A stretch of 64,000 nt of DNA from Bilophila wadsworthia ATCC 49260 (GCF_000701705.1 NZ_JNJP01000012.1:1-64000), one strand, 5' to 3'. Counted from the stretch's first letter, positions 38,809 to 47,853 are shown. Made by a program: numbers and translations. The notes: generated by a model not told the origin, from the sequence alone.

Positions 38809-38962
38809 GGTCGCTCTGGATCTGCTGTGCATGAGGCCCGGAGAGGAGCAGAAATAAGCCGGGGCGGATCGGAATATACCCGGCTCCATACATGCGGTTG
38901 AGCTCCTCCCTTTCATTGGAGGCTTCGCCGGGCTGTTTTTCATAAGCTACAAGATAGGACAT
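38669..38962 (-). CDS. hypothetical protein (97 aa), convergent overlap
   Basis: Start at ATG 38962 (MSYLVAYEKQPGEASNEREE) with GGGAGGGGAAT upstream. The pattern of beta strands (YLVAYE; GLFLLLSG; LSFLFVARV) suggests a ferredoxin-like Cas2/SinR-type fold, but the similarity is faint. It overlaps the 90-aa late gene by 140 bp antisense. Confidence 0.55.
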   Translation of the reverse strand: MSYLVAYEKQPGEASNEREELNRMYGAGYIPIRPGLFLLLSGPHAQQIQSDLSRVLGNLSFLFVARVTDDYALQFHPENSDVQTLLENVLPRRGNIE

Positions 38963-39052
38963 ATTCCCCTCCCTGTTTTTCCCAAACCGGCACACAATGG
39001 AGGGGATGTCAAGAATGATTTCAGGGCATCATCCTGAAAAAGGAAGGTCCGC

Positions 39053-39250
39053 ATGTACGTTGAAAATACCAATTATTGGGTTGAGGTTGTGTTGCGGCAG
39101 TTAAAGGGGTTTGTCCCCAAGGGCGAGCCTGTCCATTTTCACATTTGTTTTTCCATGGTGGGGGGGGAACCCACGATAGATTTCACGGCTGTTCAGGTTT
39201 TTGATGAGGAAGATCAACTACAACCTCAAACCGAACCCGCGATGTGCTAG
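39053..39250 (+). CDS. hypothetical protein (65 aa)
   Basis: MYVENTNYWVEVVLRQLKGF and following, with AAGGAAGG upstream. It overlaps the end of the convergent 121-aa gene by 68 bp. No family recognised. Confidence 0.6.
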   Translation: MYVENTNYWVEVVLRQLKGFVPKGEPVHFHICFSMVGGEPTIDFTAVQVFDEEDQLQPQTEPAMC

Positions 39251-39548
39251 AATCGGATGTTTCCCGGTGCCCATCCGCCTTCAGACTCGCGGCAATCACG
39301 GCCACGCCAAAACCGCCTCCAGCCTTGCCAGACTTGCTGGCCGTAATGGCAATATCAAAAGCCACGGTCTGCAATTGGGTTTGGGAATGAAACGCTTCGG
39401 GGTTCTTGATCCGTTCAGGGCCATTTTCTTTAGCATGGTAGTACGGATTAATGAGCGCCCCAGAGCCCCGCAACCGCGTCTGCGCGCCGTGGATGCCCTC
39501 GGCAATCTGGCACAGCGTTTCTTCTACAAAGCTCTTCAAGTCCATCAT
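39183..39548 (-). CDS. hypothetical cargo protein (121 aa)
   Basis: Start at ATG 39548 (MMDLKSFVEETLCQIAEGIH) with AAGGAG eight bases upstream; the longer frame is not supported. A helical N-terminus is followed by FDIAITAS...GFGVAVIAASLKA and SRVRFEVVVDLP, a beta-rich C-terminal part. The layout resembles a small domain I have seen with defence-associated effectors, but I cannot name it with confidence. Confidence 0.6.
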   Translation of the reverse strand: MMDLKSFVEETLCQIAEGIHGAQTRLRGSGALINPYYHAKENGPERIKNPEAFHSQTQLQTVAFDIAITASKSGKAGGGFGVAVIAASLKADGHRETSDSSTSRVRFEVVVDLPHQKPEQP

Positions 39549-39628
39549 TATGGCGGCTCCTTGCTTTCCGAGTAGGACGCCATAACGCATGTCCCATGTC
39601 AAGCGCCAGAGGTGAGAGAGCTTTTCCC

Positions 39629-39672
39629 GAACCTTGTTCACGGTGTGCCCCCACGCCGCCATGCGGCATCAT
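39629..39672 (+). promoter_or_regulatory. late promoter site 4
   Basis: GAACCTTGTTCACGGTG at 39629-39645, with CGGCAT as possible -10 at the same distance as at site 2. It drives the antirepressor-like gene at 39700. Confidence 0.6.
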
Positions 39673-39699
39673 CTCCAAAACACTATGGAGGTGCAGCGA

Positions 39700-40487
39700 T
39701 GGAAAATTCCCCCCTGGCTCTTTTTGAACATGAAAAATTCGGTTCCCTTCGCGTCGTCAGAAGTGATCAGGGGGCCCAGTGGTTCGTGGCGAAAGACGTG
39801 TGCGGGTGTCTCGGGCTGGATACCAGTAACCTTTCAAAAATGTTGGATGAAGACGAGCTTTCGACCTACCCCGTACAGTATACGGATCAGGTCAGGAATC
39901 TTTCCGTCGTATCCGAACCGGGCCTGTATTCCCTCATCCTGCGTTCCCGCAAGCCCGAAGCCAAGGCGTTCAAGCGGTGGGTGACGCATGAGGTCATCCC
40001 CTCCATCCGCAAGACGGGCGGCTACCTGATAGCCAAGCCGGACGATACCCCCGAAGCCATCCTTGCCCGCGCCGTGCTGGTCGCGCAGGACACCATCAGG
40101 CGCATCGAAGCCGAGCGCGACGAGGCAATCCGCACCAAGGCCGAAATTGGTTCACGCCGCGAGGCCACCGCAATGGCAACCGCCTCCGCAGCCGTACGCA
40201 AGGCTGCGGCTCTTGAGAACGAACTTGGGCGGGGCAGGGACTACAAGTCCGTGAAGGGCATCCCGTGGTTCCTTGACGTCTTCGCAGATACGCCAGCCGC
40301 GTACTCCGTCGCAGGACGCAAGCTTTCCGATATGTCCCGCCGTATGGATTACGAAATCCGGGAAATCGAGGACAGCCGTTTCGGGAGCGTGAAGGCGTAC
40401 CACGTCGACGTGATCGAAGCCTTCCGGCTGGCCCTGAAAAACGACCTGAACATGCTGGGCAAGTACCGCCTTCGCCGTGCCGCATAG
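39700..40487 (+). CDS. BRO-N/KilAC-type antirepressor-like protein (late)
   Basis: 262 residues from ATG 39700 (MENSPLALFEHEKFGSLRVV) with GGAGG upstream; the frame extends to 39612 without a site. Bro-N domain: WFVAKDVCGCLGLDTSNLSK, EPGLYSLILRSRKPEAKAFK followed by RWVTHEVIPSIRKTGGY. The C-terminal region has a KilA/antirepressor-like helical domain. Unlike the other two BRO genes it has no C4 RNA and lies under a late-type promoter. Confidence 0.78.
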
Positions 40488-40489
40488 CC

Positions 40490-40532
40490 GAACTTTGTTC
40501 ACGGTGATTTCGTCCCGGCTCTTTTGCCATGA
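40490..40532 (+). promoter_or_regulatory. late promoter site 5 (tail)
   Basis: GAACTTTGTTCACGGTG at 40490-40506 followed by TGCCAT at the -10 distance seen at site 2. It starts the tail transcript. Confidence 0.65.
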
Positions 40533-40561
40533 TGACCAAAACAACGGAGGGATACAGAGAT

Positions 40562-40975
40562 ATGGCCAGACCCAAAAAGAATACCGCCCCGGAAACAACG
40601 CAGGCGACGAAGACGGATACCGTGATGGTCGCCTTGAACCGGACGACCGGGATCACGTTCCCCATGCCCGACGGACGCAAGGTGCTCATCGAAGGCAACG
40701 CCGCCAGCCTGCGCGGAAAGGAAAAGGGCGTGCTGCCCGTGGGCGCGTTTGGGCTGACGCGGGTGAACGCCGACGATTGGGCATACATTGAAAAGACCTA
40801 TGGTCCGCACATGGAAATCTTCAAGTCCGGGCTCATCTTCGCGCAGGCGCGCAAGGCCGACGCCGTGGACGAGGCCGACGAAAGGGCGGAACTGCGCAAC
40901 GGGCTGGAGCCCGTGGATGTGGAGAACGACCCCAAGGCGCAGACCGAACCGCTCCAGAGCAAGGCGGGGTTCTAA
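40562..40975 (+). CDS. hypothetical structural-module protein (137 aa)
   Basis: Start at ATG 40562 (MARPKKNTAPETTQATKTDT) with GGAGGG upstream. First gene of the tail unit, before the head-tail connector genes. Basic N-terminus, acidic C-terminus, no named family. Probably head-tail joining. Confidence 0.65.
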   Translation: MARPKKNTAPETTQATKTDTVMVALNRTTGITFPMPDGRKVLIEGNAASLRGKEKGVLPVGAFGLTRVNADDWAYIEKTYGPHMEIFKSGLIFAQARKADAVDEADERAELRNGLEPVDVENDPKAQTEPLQSKAGF

Positions 40976-40978
40976 ACC

Positions 40979-41410
40979 GTGGCTGTTGTTGTCTTTGCCC
41001 CGCAGGAGTTCCGGGAGGCCTACCCGTGCTTCGTCGATCCGAAGACCGGGCAGCCCCTCCTGACCGATGCACAGCTTCGGCAGGCATTCGACGTCGCCTG
41101 TCTGCTCTTGGACAACACAAACTCATCCCCGGTTCCTTATGATCCGGCCCACGGCGTCATGATCCGCAAGACGCTGCTGTATCTCCTCGTCTGCCATCTG
41201 GCGACGCTGGCCTTGTGGCCGATGGGGCAGGCCGGGCCAGTGGCCTCGGCGACGGAAGGAACTGTCAGCATCAGCTTCTCCGTGCCCCAGGACACCGGGA
41301 AAGCCTTTTACGCGCAGACGCCGTGCGGACAGACGTTTTGGCAGGCCATCCAGCCCTATGCCGTAGGCGGGCGCTACTATGCCGCCCGGTATTGGCATCC
41401 GTGGGGGTAA
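40979..41410 (+). CDS. head-tail connector protein (DUF4054-like)
   Basis: 143 residues from GTG 40979. PQEFREAYPCFVDPKTGQPL, LTDAQLRQAFDVACLLLDNT and the GRYYAARYWHPWG end match the DUF4054 connector pattern (helical adaptor that sits under the portal). Confidence 0.65.
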   Translation: MAVVVFAPQEFREAYPCFVDPKTGQPLLTDAQLRQAFDVACLLLDNTNSSPVPYDPAHGVMIRKTLLYLLVCHLATLALWPMGQAGPVASATEGTVSISFSVPQDTGKAFYAQTPCGQTFWQAIQPYAVGGRYYAARYWHPWG

Positions 41411-41973
41411 TGGTGTCCGGAGAACTCGAAAAGCTGCTCAAGCGGTACATTACCCCCGATATCGTCGTGAAGGCCGGGGTGCTCGAAAATGCGACGCGGG
41501 GCGAAGGTGGTACCCCAGTCGCGGAGTATGCGGCGTACAACGAATACGGCGCAACAATCGAAATCCCTGAGCGGACGCAAACCTTGTACTTCAAGCGGAA
41601 GCGTGACGGCAGCGTCGGGAATCGGTTCGTGAAGAAGGGCAAAAGTGATTTTGCGCAGGATGCGTCGGTCAAAGCCCACACCGTCACCATCCCCTCCCGG
41701 CCTTTCCTGCGCTCGACGCTCGATGCCAAGGCAGACGCATGGTGTGATAACCTTGCGGAAGCATTGGAAGCCGGACGGACTCCGAAAGAGGCGATGCGGC
41801 TTGTGGGACGCCGCATGGCAGACGACATTCAGGCAACGATCAAGAGCAATATGCCCCCGGACAACGCCGAATCCACCAAGCGCCGCAAGAACGCCAAGGG
41901 CGCGGGAAAGGGGACGCTCATCGATTCCGGAAGCCTGCTCAAGTCCATCGATTACGAGGTAGTCAAAAGATGA
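41410..41973 (+). CDS. neck/tail completion protein (HK97 gp10-like)
   Basis: 187 residues from ATG 41410, overlapping the previous stop. VAEYAAYNEYGATIEIPERT, IPSRPFLRSTLDAKADAWCD and LIDSGSLLKSIDYEVVKR are the hallmarks of the gp10/virion morphogenesis tail-completion family. Confidence 0.75.
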   Translation: MVSGELEKLLKRYITPDIVVKAGVLENATRGEGGTPVAEYAAYNEYGATIEIPERTQTLYFKRKRDGSVGNRFVKKGKSDFAQDASVKAHTVTIPSRPFLRSTLDAKADAWCDNLAEALEAGRTPKEAMRLVGRRMADDIQATIKSNMPPDNAESTKRRKNAKGAGKGTLIDSGSLLKSIDYEVVKR

Positions 41974-42401
41974 ATCTCCATGAACTTGTGCGTCCGCTTA
42001 TCGGCATCGTGAACCCTTTTCAGTCGGTCGTGATTCTCGTCTCCACAGGCTTCACCGTAAACGCGCAGTATGAGCAGGTCCCGGCATGGGCCCCTGCCGT
42101 GGAAGTCATGGCGCAGCCGCAGCCTGTCGCCGACAAAACGCTGCAATTCCTCGTGCAGCAGCGCCAGAACACGATCTGGCACGACTTTTATCTTTCAGGG
42201 GACTGGTCGGCCCTTGATCGTCCGGCGGAGCAGGGCGGCGATCTTCTCTACTGGGATGGCGCCGAGTGGCAGGTAGATCAGGTTCTGGAGCGCTGGAATC
42301 CCACGGCGGGCTGGACGAAAATCCGGTGCGTGAAACTCAGGGAAATCGCGCCGCCGGAAGTCGGGGCCACGGAACCGCCCAAAGGGGGAGACGATGAGTG
42401 A
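41970..42401 (+). CDS. neck protein (143 aa)
   Basis: MNLHELVRPLIGIVNPFQSV and following. It overlaps both neighbours by 4-8 bases. The central beta-rich part (FYLSGDWSALDRPAEQGGDL) and position between gp10-like and neck terminator genes suggest a connector or neck subunit. No specific family named. Confidence 0.6.
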   Translation: MNLHELVRPLIGIVNPFQSVVILVSTGFTVNAQYEQVPAWAPAVEVMAQPQPVADKTLQFLVQQRQNTIWHDFYLSGDWSALDRPAEQGGDLLYWDGAEWQVDQVLERWNPTAGWTKIRCVKLREIAPPEVGATEPPKGGDDE

Positions 42402-42879
42402 CGGCATCCTCGTGCAGGCCCTCGGCGATTTTTGTAAGCGTTACCTCGGCGATTCCGCCGTCGTGGTGCGCGGCTACGTCAACCGTGTGAGCAAGCCGAA
42501 GACCAAAAGCTACGTGCTCGTCACCCCGATGACCATGACGCGCCTCTCGACGAACCTGCACCAGACCGAGTGCGGCGGGGAGGCCATCGTGCAGCCGCAG
42601 CGCCGCCGTGTCCAGCTTGACGTCTACGGCCCGACCGCCGCCGACCGTGCCCAGACGCTCGCAACGCTCCTGCGCGACGGCGTCGGGTGCCGCTTCCTGC
42701 AAACGTACGGGATTGCCCCCCTGTACGTCGAAGACCCGCAGGACATGACACAGGCGGAGGGGGACGAGCAGTACAACCCCCGCTTCATGCTCAATGTGCT
42801 GATTCAGGCGAACCGCGTTGAACACGTTGAGATGGATACTTTTACCGACGCGGAACTTTCCGTGCATCCGCTGGCATAG
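42394..42879 (+). CDS. tail terminator-like protein (LIC_12616-like)
   Basis: 161 residues. The core (QPQRRRVQLDVYGPTAADRA, QTLATLLRDGVGCRF) matches phage neck-terminator proteins of the LIC_12616 type. It precedes the sheath gene, the usual place of the terminator that stops tube polymerisation. Confidence 0.65.
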   Translation: MSDGILVQALGDFCKRYLGDSAVVVRGYVNRVSKPKTKSYVLVTPMTMTRLSTNLHQTECGGEAIVQPQRRRVQLDVYGPTAADRAQTLATLLRDGVGCRFLQTYGIAPLYVEDPQDMTQAEGDEQYNPRFMLNVLIQANRVEHVEMDTFTDAELSVHPLA

Positions 42880-42894
42880 CAAAAGGAGGGCGCA

Positions 42895-44400
42895 ATGAGC
42901 GTCAATGCCGACAAACTGGTTCAAATCATCCCCCGCATCATCGAGGGCGGCACGCCGGGCCTGACCTTCGCCGGGCTCCTGCTTTCGCAGTCCGAGCTTT
43001 TGCCCGCAGGCCGGGTCGTGCAGTTCGCCAGCGCGCAGGCTGTGGCGAATTATTTCGGCTCGCTTTCGGAAGAGGCAAGCATGGCTTCCATGTACTTTTC
43101 CGGCTATGTGAACACGACGAGCCTCCCGGACAAGATCTTCTTTGCCCGGTACAACGGCGAGGCCGTGGGCGCATGGCTGCGCGGCGCGAAGTATACGGGC
43201 AATCTCGCCGCGTTGCAGGCCGTCACCAACGGCGCGATGGTTATTTCCATCGACAACACGCCGCACACGCTTTCCTCCGTGGATTTGTCCGCTGCAACCA
43301 GCTTCTCGCAGGTTGCGGAGGCGATCCAGACCGCGCTCACGACGGCGGGCGCGACCGGGGCGAAGGTGACGTACTCCAGCCAGACTGGGGCGTTCCAGAT
43401 CGACAGCCCGACGACCGGGGCAAGTTCCGCCGTGGCCTTTCCGACGCCGCCGGAAGCCGGGACCGACCTCGGCGCACTGCTTCTGCTCACCGAACAGTCC
43501 GGTGCCGTCCAGTCCGTAGGCATGGCTGGCCAGACGCTCCCCGACTGCATGACCAACGTGCTCCTGTACGCCCGCGATTGGGTGACGTTCTCCACGGTAT
43601 GGGAGCCCGAGCTTGACGACAAGATCGCGCTCGCCCAGTGGTGCGCCGGATATGACACCCGTTTCGCCTATGTGATGTGGGATACCGACAACGCCGCGCA
43701 GGTCGCGGGCTCCACCGCCTCGGCGGGGTATCAGATTGCCAAGGTGCTCGAACTCGACGGGACGGTTCCCGTGTTCAACACGCCTGAACTCGCCGCGTGG
43801 GTCATGGGCACGGCGGCCTCCATCAACTTTGAAGAGACGAACGGACGGCTCACCTTCGCATTCAAGCAGGGCGAAGGGCTTGCCGTAACCTGCGACAACG
43901 ACGAGAACTATGATGCGCTGATCGCCAATGGCTACAACTGCTATGCGGACTTCGCCACGGCCTCCAGCCAGTTCAAGTTTTTCCAGAATGGGCAGGTTTC
44001 CGGCAAATGGGGCTGGCTCGACACCTACCTTGACGCCATCGCCATCAAAAACGGCCTCCAGCTTAACCTCCTTGATCTGTTCAAGGCCGTAAAGTGCATC
44101 CCCTACAACGAGAGCGGCTACGGCATGATCCGCACGGCATGTCTCGACACCATCACGCGGTTTCTCGACTTCGGGGCTATCCGCACGGGCGTGACCCTCT
44201 CGAACACCCAAAAGGTGCAGCTCCTCGCGGAAATCGGGCTGGACGTTTCCCAGACGCTCGAAACGCAGGGCTGGTACATGCAGGTCAAGGACCCCGGCGC
44301 GACCGTGCGCGGACAGCGCCAGTCCCCCGAATGCAAATTCTACTACATGGACGGCGGCAGCGTGCAGCAAATCGTCATGCCCGCCACGGCCATTCAGTGA
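42895..44400 (+). CDS. contractile tail sheath protein (DUF3383)
   Basis: 501 residues. DUF3383 pattern: IIEGGTPGLTFAGLLLSQSE, YFGSLSEEASMASMYFSGYV, LYARDWVTFSTVWEPELDDK, GQVSGKWGWLDTYLDAIAIK. This family forms the sheath in a group of myoviruses. AAGGAGG precedes the start. Together with the tube gene it shows that the tail is contractile. Confidence 0.85.
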   Translation: MSVNADKLVQIIPRIIEGGTPGLTFAGLLLSQSELLPAGRVVQFASAQAVANYFGSLSEEASMASMYFSGYVNTTSLPDKIFFARYNGEAVGAWLRGAKYTGNLAALQAVTNGAMVISIDNTPHTLSSVDLSAATSFSQVAEAIQTALTTAGATGAKVTYSSQTGAFQIDSPTTGASSAVAFPTPPEAGTDLGALLLLTEQSGAVQSVGMAGQTLPDCMTNVLLYARDWVTFSTVWEPELDDKIALAQWCAGYDTRFAYVMWDTDNAAQVAGSTASAGYQIAKVLELDGTVPVFNTPELAAWVMGTAASINFEETNGRLTFAFKQGEGLAVTCDNDENYDALIANGYNCYADFATASSQFKFFQNGQVSGKWGWLDTYLDAIAIKNGLQLNLLDLFKAVKCIPYNESGYGMIRTACLDTITRFLDFGAIRTGVTLSNTQKVQLLAEIGLDVSQTLETQGWYMQVKDPGATVRGQRQSPECKFYYMDGGSVQQIVMPATAIQ

Positions 44401-44411
44401 TGAGGTAAAAC

Positions 44412-44861
44412 ATGGCTGACAACTTCGGCAACATGACGATTACAGCGGCAAATTGCACGCTTTTCCTGACGGTTCCCGGGCTCTACGACAGTCCCGTGCA
44501 GATCGAGGGGTTCAGCACCGACGCGATGGTCAGCGTCGCCACGAATACCCCAGTCGTCGCGGAAAAGGGCGTTGACGGGCATACCTCCTTTGGGTGGGTT
44601 CCGACAAACAAGGAAGTCACAATCACTCTCGCGGCGGACAGTCCGAGCCGCCAGATCATGGAAGACTGGGCGACGTATCAGGAAACCGCCCGGGAAGTGA
44701 TGCTCTGCAATGCCGAGTTCGCCATGCCGAGCATCAACCGGAAGATCACCGGAAAACGGGGCGGCCTCACCTCCGTGCAGTCCAGCCCCAACGCCGCTCA
44801 GACCTTGCAGGCGAGCGCCTTCGTCATCACCTTTGACCAGTGGACCGCGAGTCCGCTTTAA
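44412..44861 (+). CDS. tail tube protein
   Basis: 149 residues, directly after the sheath. MADNFGNMTITAANCTLFLT and the beta-rich rest (NRKITGKRGGLTSVQSSPNA) fit a myovirus tube subunit. The exact family is not certain. Confidence 0.72.
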   Translation: MADNFGNMTITAANCTLFLTVPGLYDSPVQIEGFSTDAMVSVATNTPVVAEKGVDGHTSFGWVPTNKEVTITLAADSPSRQIMEDWATYQETAREVMLCNAEFAMPSINRKITGKRGGLTSVQSSPNAAQTLQASAFVITFDQWTASPL

Positions 44862-44876
44862 ACCGTGGAGGCCGTC

Positions 44877-45374
44877 ATGCTCAACGAAAAGATCATTGCC
44901 ATCGACAAGGGCCGCGACGCCGGGAAGACCTTCAAGGTCAAGGAAATGCCCGTCACCAAGCTGGAAAAATGGGCCGCCCGTGCGCTGCTCGCCGTCTTCG
45001 GTTCCGAGATGCCCGCCGACATCCGAACGCTTTCAGCGTCATCGAACACCGCCGCGCTGCTTTCCGCCGGGCTCCGGGGGCTCTCAGGGCTCCGGTGGGA
45101 ACAGGCCGAACCACTCTATGACGAGCTTCTCGGGCAGATCTACCGCGTCCCGAACCCCCACAAGCCCGATGATGCCATCAGGCTCACCCCGCAAAACCTC
45201 GACGCCCATGTCGAGGATGTGGGCACGATCTACCGCCTGCGTTGGGAGGCTATCGCCGTCTGTCTGGATTTTTTGCATGGCGGCGAGGGCTTGACCTCCC
45301 GCCTGTCGCAGATCCTCAACCTCTCGGGCTCCGGGACTACGCAAACCTCCCCGGATGCGTCGGCATCCCGGTAA
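44877..45374 (+). CDS. tail assembly chaperone (G-like product)
   Basis: 165 residues from ATG 44877, five bases after GGAGG. It begins MLNEKIIAIDKGRDAGKTFK and lies between tube and tape measure, the place of lambda G. A T-TTT-TTG slippery heptamer at 45269-45275 lets some ribosomes shift to -1 and make a longer product. Confidence 0.8.
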   Translation: MLNEKIIAIDKGRDAGKTFKVKEMPVTKLEKWAARALLAVFGSEMPADIRTLSASSNTAALLSAGLRGLSGLRWEQAEPLYDELLGQIYRVPNPHKPDDAIRLTPQNLDAHVEDVGTIYRLRWEAIAVCLDFLHGGEGLTSRLSQILNLSGSGTTQTSPDASASR

Positions 45375-45505
45375 GCCGGAACCTCGCGACGTTGCACGAA
45401 ATGCAAACAGTGTACGGCCTGTCCGATGCCTACGAGCTGATGGAAATCATCGCCGTGGACGGACATAACCAACGCCTCTGGAGCAGATTCAATGAACGCA
45501 GGTGA
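44877..45505 (+). CDS. tail assembly chaperone, -1 frameshift product (GT-like)
   Basis: Translation to the slippery site at 45269-45275, then the -1 frame to the stop at 45505. The shifted part reads FFAWRRGLDLPPVADPQPLG, then LRDYANLPGCVGIPVSRNLA and ends close to the tape measure start. The -1 frame has no good start of its own. This reproduces the lambda G/GT arrangement, which the tape measure needs for folding. Confidence 0.8.
45269..45302 (+). promoter_or_regulatory. programmed -1 frameshift signal
   Basis: Heptamer TTTTTTG read T-TTT-TTG in frame, followed three bases later by a bulged hairpin GGCGG-c-GAGG/CCTC-CCGCC (9 bp). Both parts of a classical signal are present. Confidence 0.8.
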
Positions 45506-47294
45506 ACTCGTCGTCAGCCTCTTGCTGAAAGCAGGTGATTTTAAAGCGCAGGTGCAGGCCGCACAGGAGCGGCTGGACGGCGTGCAGGCCGCAGCCGTTG
45601 ACGCGGGGCGCGCGACATATGACGCAGGTGCCAAAGGTGCCCAAGGGCTTGACCAGTCTGCCGATGCCGCCTCTTCGTTGCAGGCCGCCTTTGAGGAAGC
45701 CGTGCAAAAAGGCCGCGAAATCAGCGAGGTTACGAAAGAGTATCAGCGGATGCGCGAGGAGCTTATCCGCACCGGAGCGGCAAAAGAACGTCTTGAGGCC
45801 CTTGATGCCGCCGCGAAAAGATTGGGCGTTTCGCTGAAAGACGCAGCGGACACCGGCGCACTCAGCTTTGAAAATCTTAAAGGAACACTCACGAAGGTTC
45901 TTGGGGTGATTGGTGGTGTTGCCTTTATCAAAAGCCAATTCGCGGAGTTTACCGAAGCAGCCCTTGAAGTGGATACGGCGAGCAAGACTCTGGGGATGGA
46001 CATCAAAGAGTTCCAAGGCTGGCAGAATGCAGCGGAAAAAGTCGGGCTTGAGACGCGAGATCTGGTTCAGCTTTTCGGTGACGTCAGCGACCGGATGTAT
46101 GACGCCGTTCTCCATGACTCCGGTCCGTTCAAGGATGCCGTTGACGATATTGGAATCTCGCTCAAAGGCGTTAAAGAAGGGGCCACTTCATCCGCGGATA
46201 TACTTTTGCAATTTGCCAGAGCTGTAGAAAAAATGCCGAAAGACAAAGCGCACGGCCTTCTCACTCAGTACAGCTTCGATCCTGAAAGCATCAAACTCAT
46301 TATGATGGGGGAAAAAGAGCTTGAAAAGCTGATCAAAACGGGAAAGGAGAAAGTTAGGTTTGACAAGCAAGATATTGAGAACGCGAAGAAGCAGAAAGAA
46401 GCCCAGCAGCGTCTCAAAAATGCATGGGAGGCTATCTCAGCTCTTTTTTCCAGTATAGTGTCTCCAGCTATTACGCTCTTGACAGAGTTACTTGGCGACC
46501 TCCTCGGGTGGGTGAAAGAAAACAAGCAGTTCGTGATCCTCTTTTTTACTGGGCTGGCCGGGGTCATCACGACGCTCATGCTCCCGGCCCTGACCGCGAT
46601 GGCGACTGCGGCATGGGCTGCGATTGCCCCGTTTGCGCCGTTGATTGCAATCGTAGGTGCGGTTGCGCTGGTTATCGATGATCTCATCACTTACATCCAA
46701 GGCGGTGAGTCCGCTTTTGGAGATTTTTGGAAGATGTTCGGTGAAGGGGACGAGCTTGGGGCGCGGTTCAAGTCTCTATGGGAAGGCATCAAAAGTATCC
46801 TTGCAAGCGTGGGCGCCGCGCTGAAAGCCGTTGCGAAATTCTTCATCCTTATCTTTTCGTTGACTGGACAGGGTGTCGTCAAGGCAGTCGAAGGAATCTG
46901 GAAAGGTGTCACCAAGCTTTATGATGTACTTAGATCGATGTTAGATTGGGTAGCAAAAAAACTCTACAACCTGCTTCCAGATTGGATCAAAAAATGGCTC
47001 GGCGGTGATGAATCTTCGCGCCCGGAAGAAGAAAAGACAGAGGCCAAGCTCGGCGGCGTTGCCGATTCGATGCGGGTTGGTGATGCGCGTCCGTCTATTC
47101 TGCCGCCGCAGGTGCGCGCGGGTGATGCGCGCCCGGAAAGCGTGAGCAACGTCAACAACTCAAGTCGGCAAACGGTATTCAACAATGATATTGAAATCGT
47201 CACGCAGGCGACGGACGGTCAAGGCCTTGCACAAGAGCTAGACCGGACATGGCGCAATCAAACCGCGCAGGCAGACAGCGCATTCGGGTACTGA
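45492..47294 (+). CDS. tail tape measure protein
   Basis: 600 residues: long coiled-coil N-terminus (FKAQVQAAQERLDGVQAAAV), central TMP-like region, a hydrophobic cluster (FVILFFTGLAGVITTLMLPA and following) and a C-terminal disordered tail. It sets tail length; 600 residues predict a short tail (roughly 90 nm by the usual 1.5 angstrom per residue rule). It overlaps the frameshift product by 14 bases. Confidence 0.88.
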   Translation: MNAGELVVSLLLKAGDFKAQVQAAQERLDGVQAAAVDAGRATYDAGAKGAQGLDQSADAASSLQAAFEEAVQKGREISEVTKEYQRMREELIRTGAAKERLEALDAAAKRLGVSLKDAADTGALSFENLKGTLTKVLGVIGGVAFIKSQFAEFTEAALEVDTASKTLGMDIKEFQGWQNAAEKVGLETRDLVQLFGDVSDRMYDAVLHDSGPFKDAVDDIGISLKGVKEGATSSADILLQFARAVEKMPKDKAHGLLTQYSFDPESIKLIMMGEKELEKLIKTGKEKVRFDKQDIENAKKQKEAQQRLKNAWEAISALFSSIVSPAITLLTELLGDLLGWVKENKQFVILFFTGLAGVITTLMLPALTAMATAAWAAIAPFAPLIAIVGAVALVIDDLITYIQGGESAFGDFWKMFGEGDELGARFKSLWEGIKSILASVGAALKAVAKFFILIFSLTGQGVVKAVEGIWKGVTKLYDVLRSMLDWVAKKLYNLLPDWIKKWLGGDESSRPEEEKTEAKLGGVADSMRVGDARPSILPPQVRAGDARPESVSNVNNSSRQTVFNNDIEIVTQATDGQGLAQELDRTWRNQTAQADSAFGY

Positions 47295-47295
47295 C

Positions 47296-47853
47296 ATGGC
47301 ATTCGGCTCGCTCCCGCCGGGACAGCCCGGAAACTGGTCGATTTTCGATAAAGACGGCGCCAAGGCCCTCGACTTCGACACGTTCTTTTCCTGCTCGATC
47401 AAGTCCGAGAACAAAATCAGCTCCAACCCTGTCGAGAAAGGGAGTTTCGCGGATTACAACAAAATCGCTTCTCCCACGGCGGTGTCGGTCGTGATGGGCC
47501 GCACGGGGAAGAGCGACGAGCTTGCGGCTTTTCTGGAGGCGCTGGACAAGCTGGCGGAAAGCACCGACCTCGTGAGCATCGTCACCCCGGAAAAAACGTT
47601 TCTCGACTACAACCTTGTCTCCTACGACTACGACCGCAAGGCCGAAAACGGTGTGGACAGGCTGCTTGTGGGGATCATGCTGCAAGAGATCCGGCAGGTC
47701 GAGCCGCAGTACAGCAACGAAACCATAAAGCCGATCAGCAAGGCGCAGGCCAAAAATCCGACTGATGCCAGTACGACGGATGCAGGGAAACAGCAGGGGC
47801 AGACGACGCAAAAAAGCACACTGAAAAAGCTGGGCGAGGGGATTTTCGGATGA
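47296..47853 (+). CDS. Dit-like/baseplate protein
   Basis: 185 residues. WSIFDKDGAKALDFDTFFSC, SPTAVSVVMGRTGKSDELAA and ESTDLVSIVTPEKTFLDYNL resemble the N-terminal domain of Dit-like proteins of small myoviruses. The tail end is linker-like. It is probably the first hub-side baseplate component. Confidence 0.68.
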   Translation: MAFGSLPPGQPGNWSIFDKDGAKALDFDTFFSCSIKSENKISSNPVEKGSFADYNKIASPTAVSVVMGRTGKSDELAAFLEALDKLAESTDLVSIVTPEKTFLDYNLVSYDYDRKAENGVDRLLVGIMLQEIRQVEPQYSNETIKPISKAQAKNPTDASTTDAGKQQGQTTQKSTLKKLGEGIFG

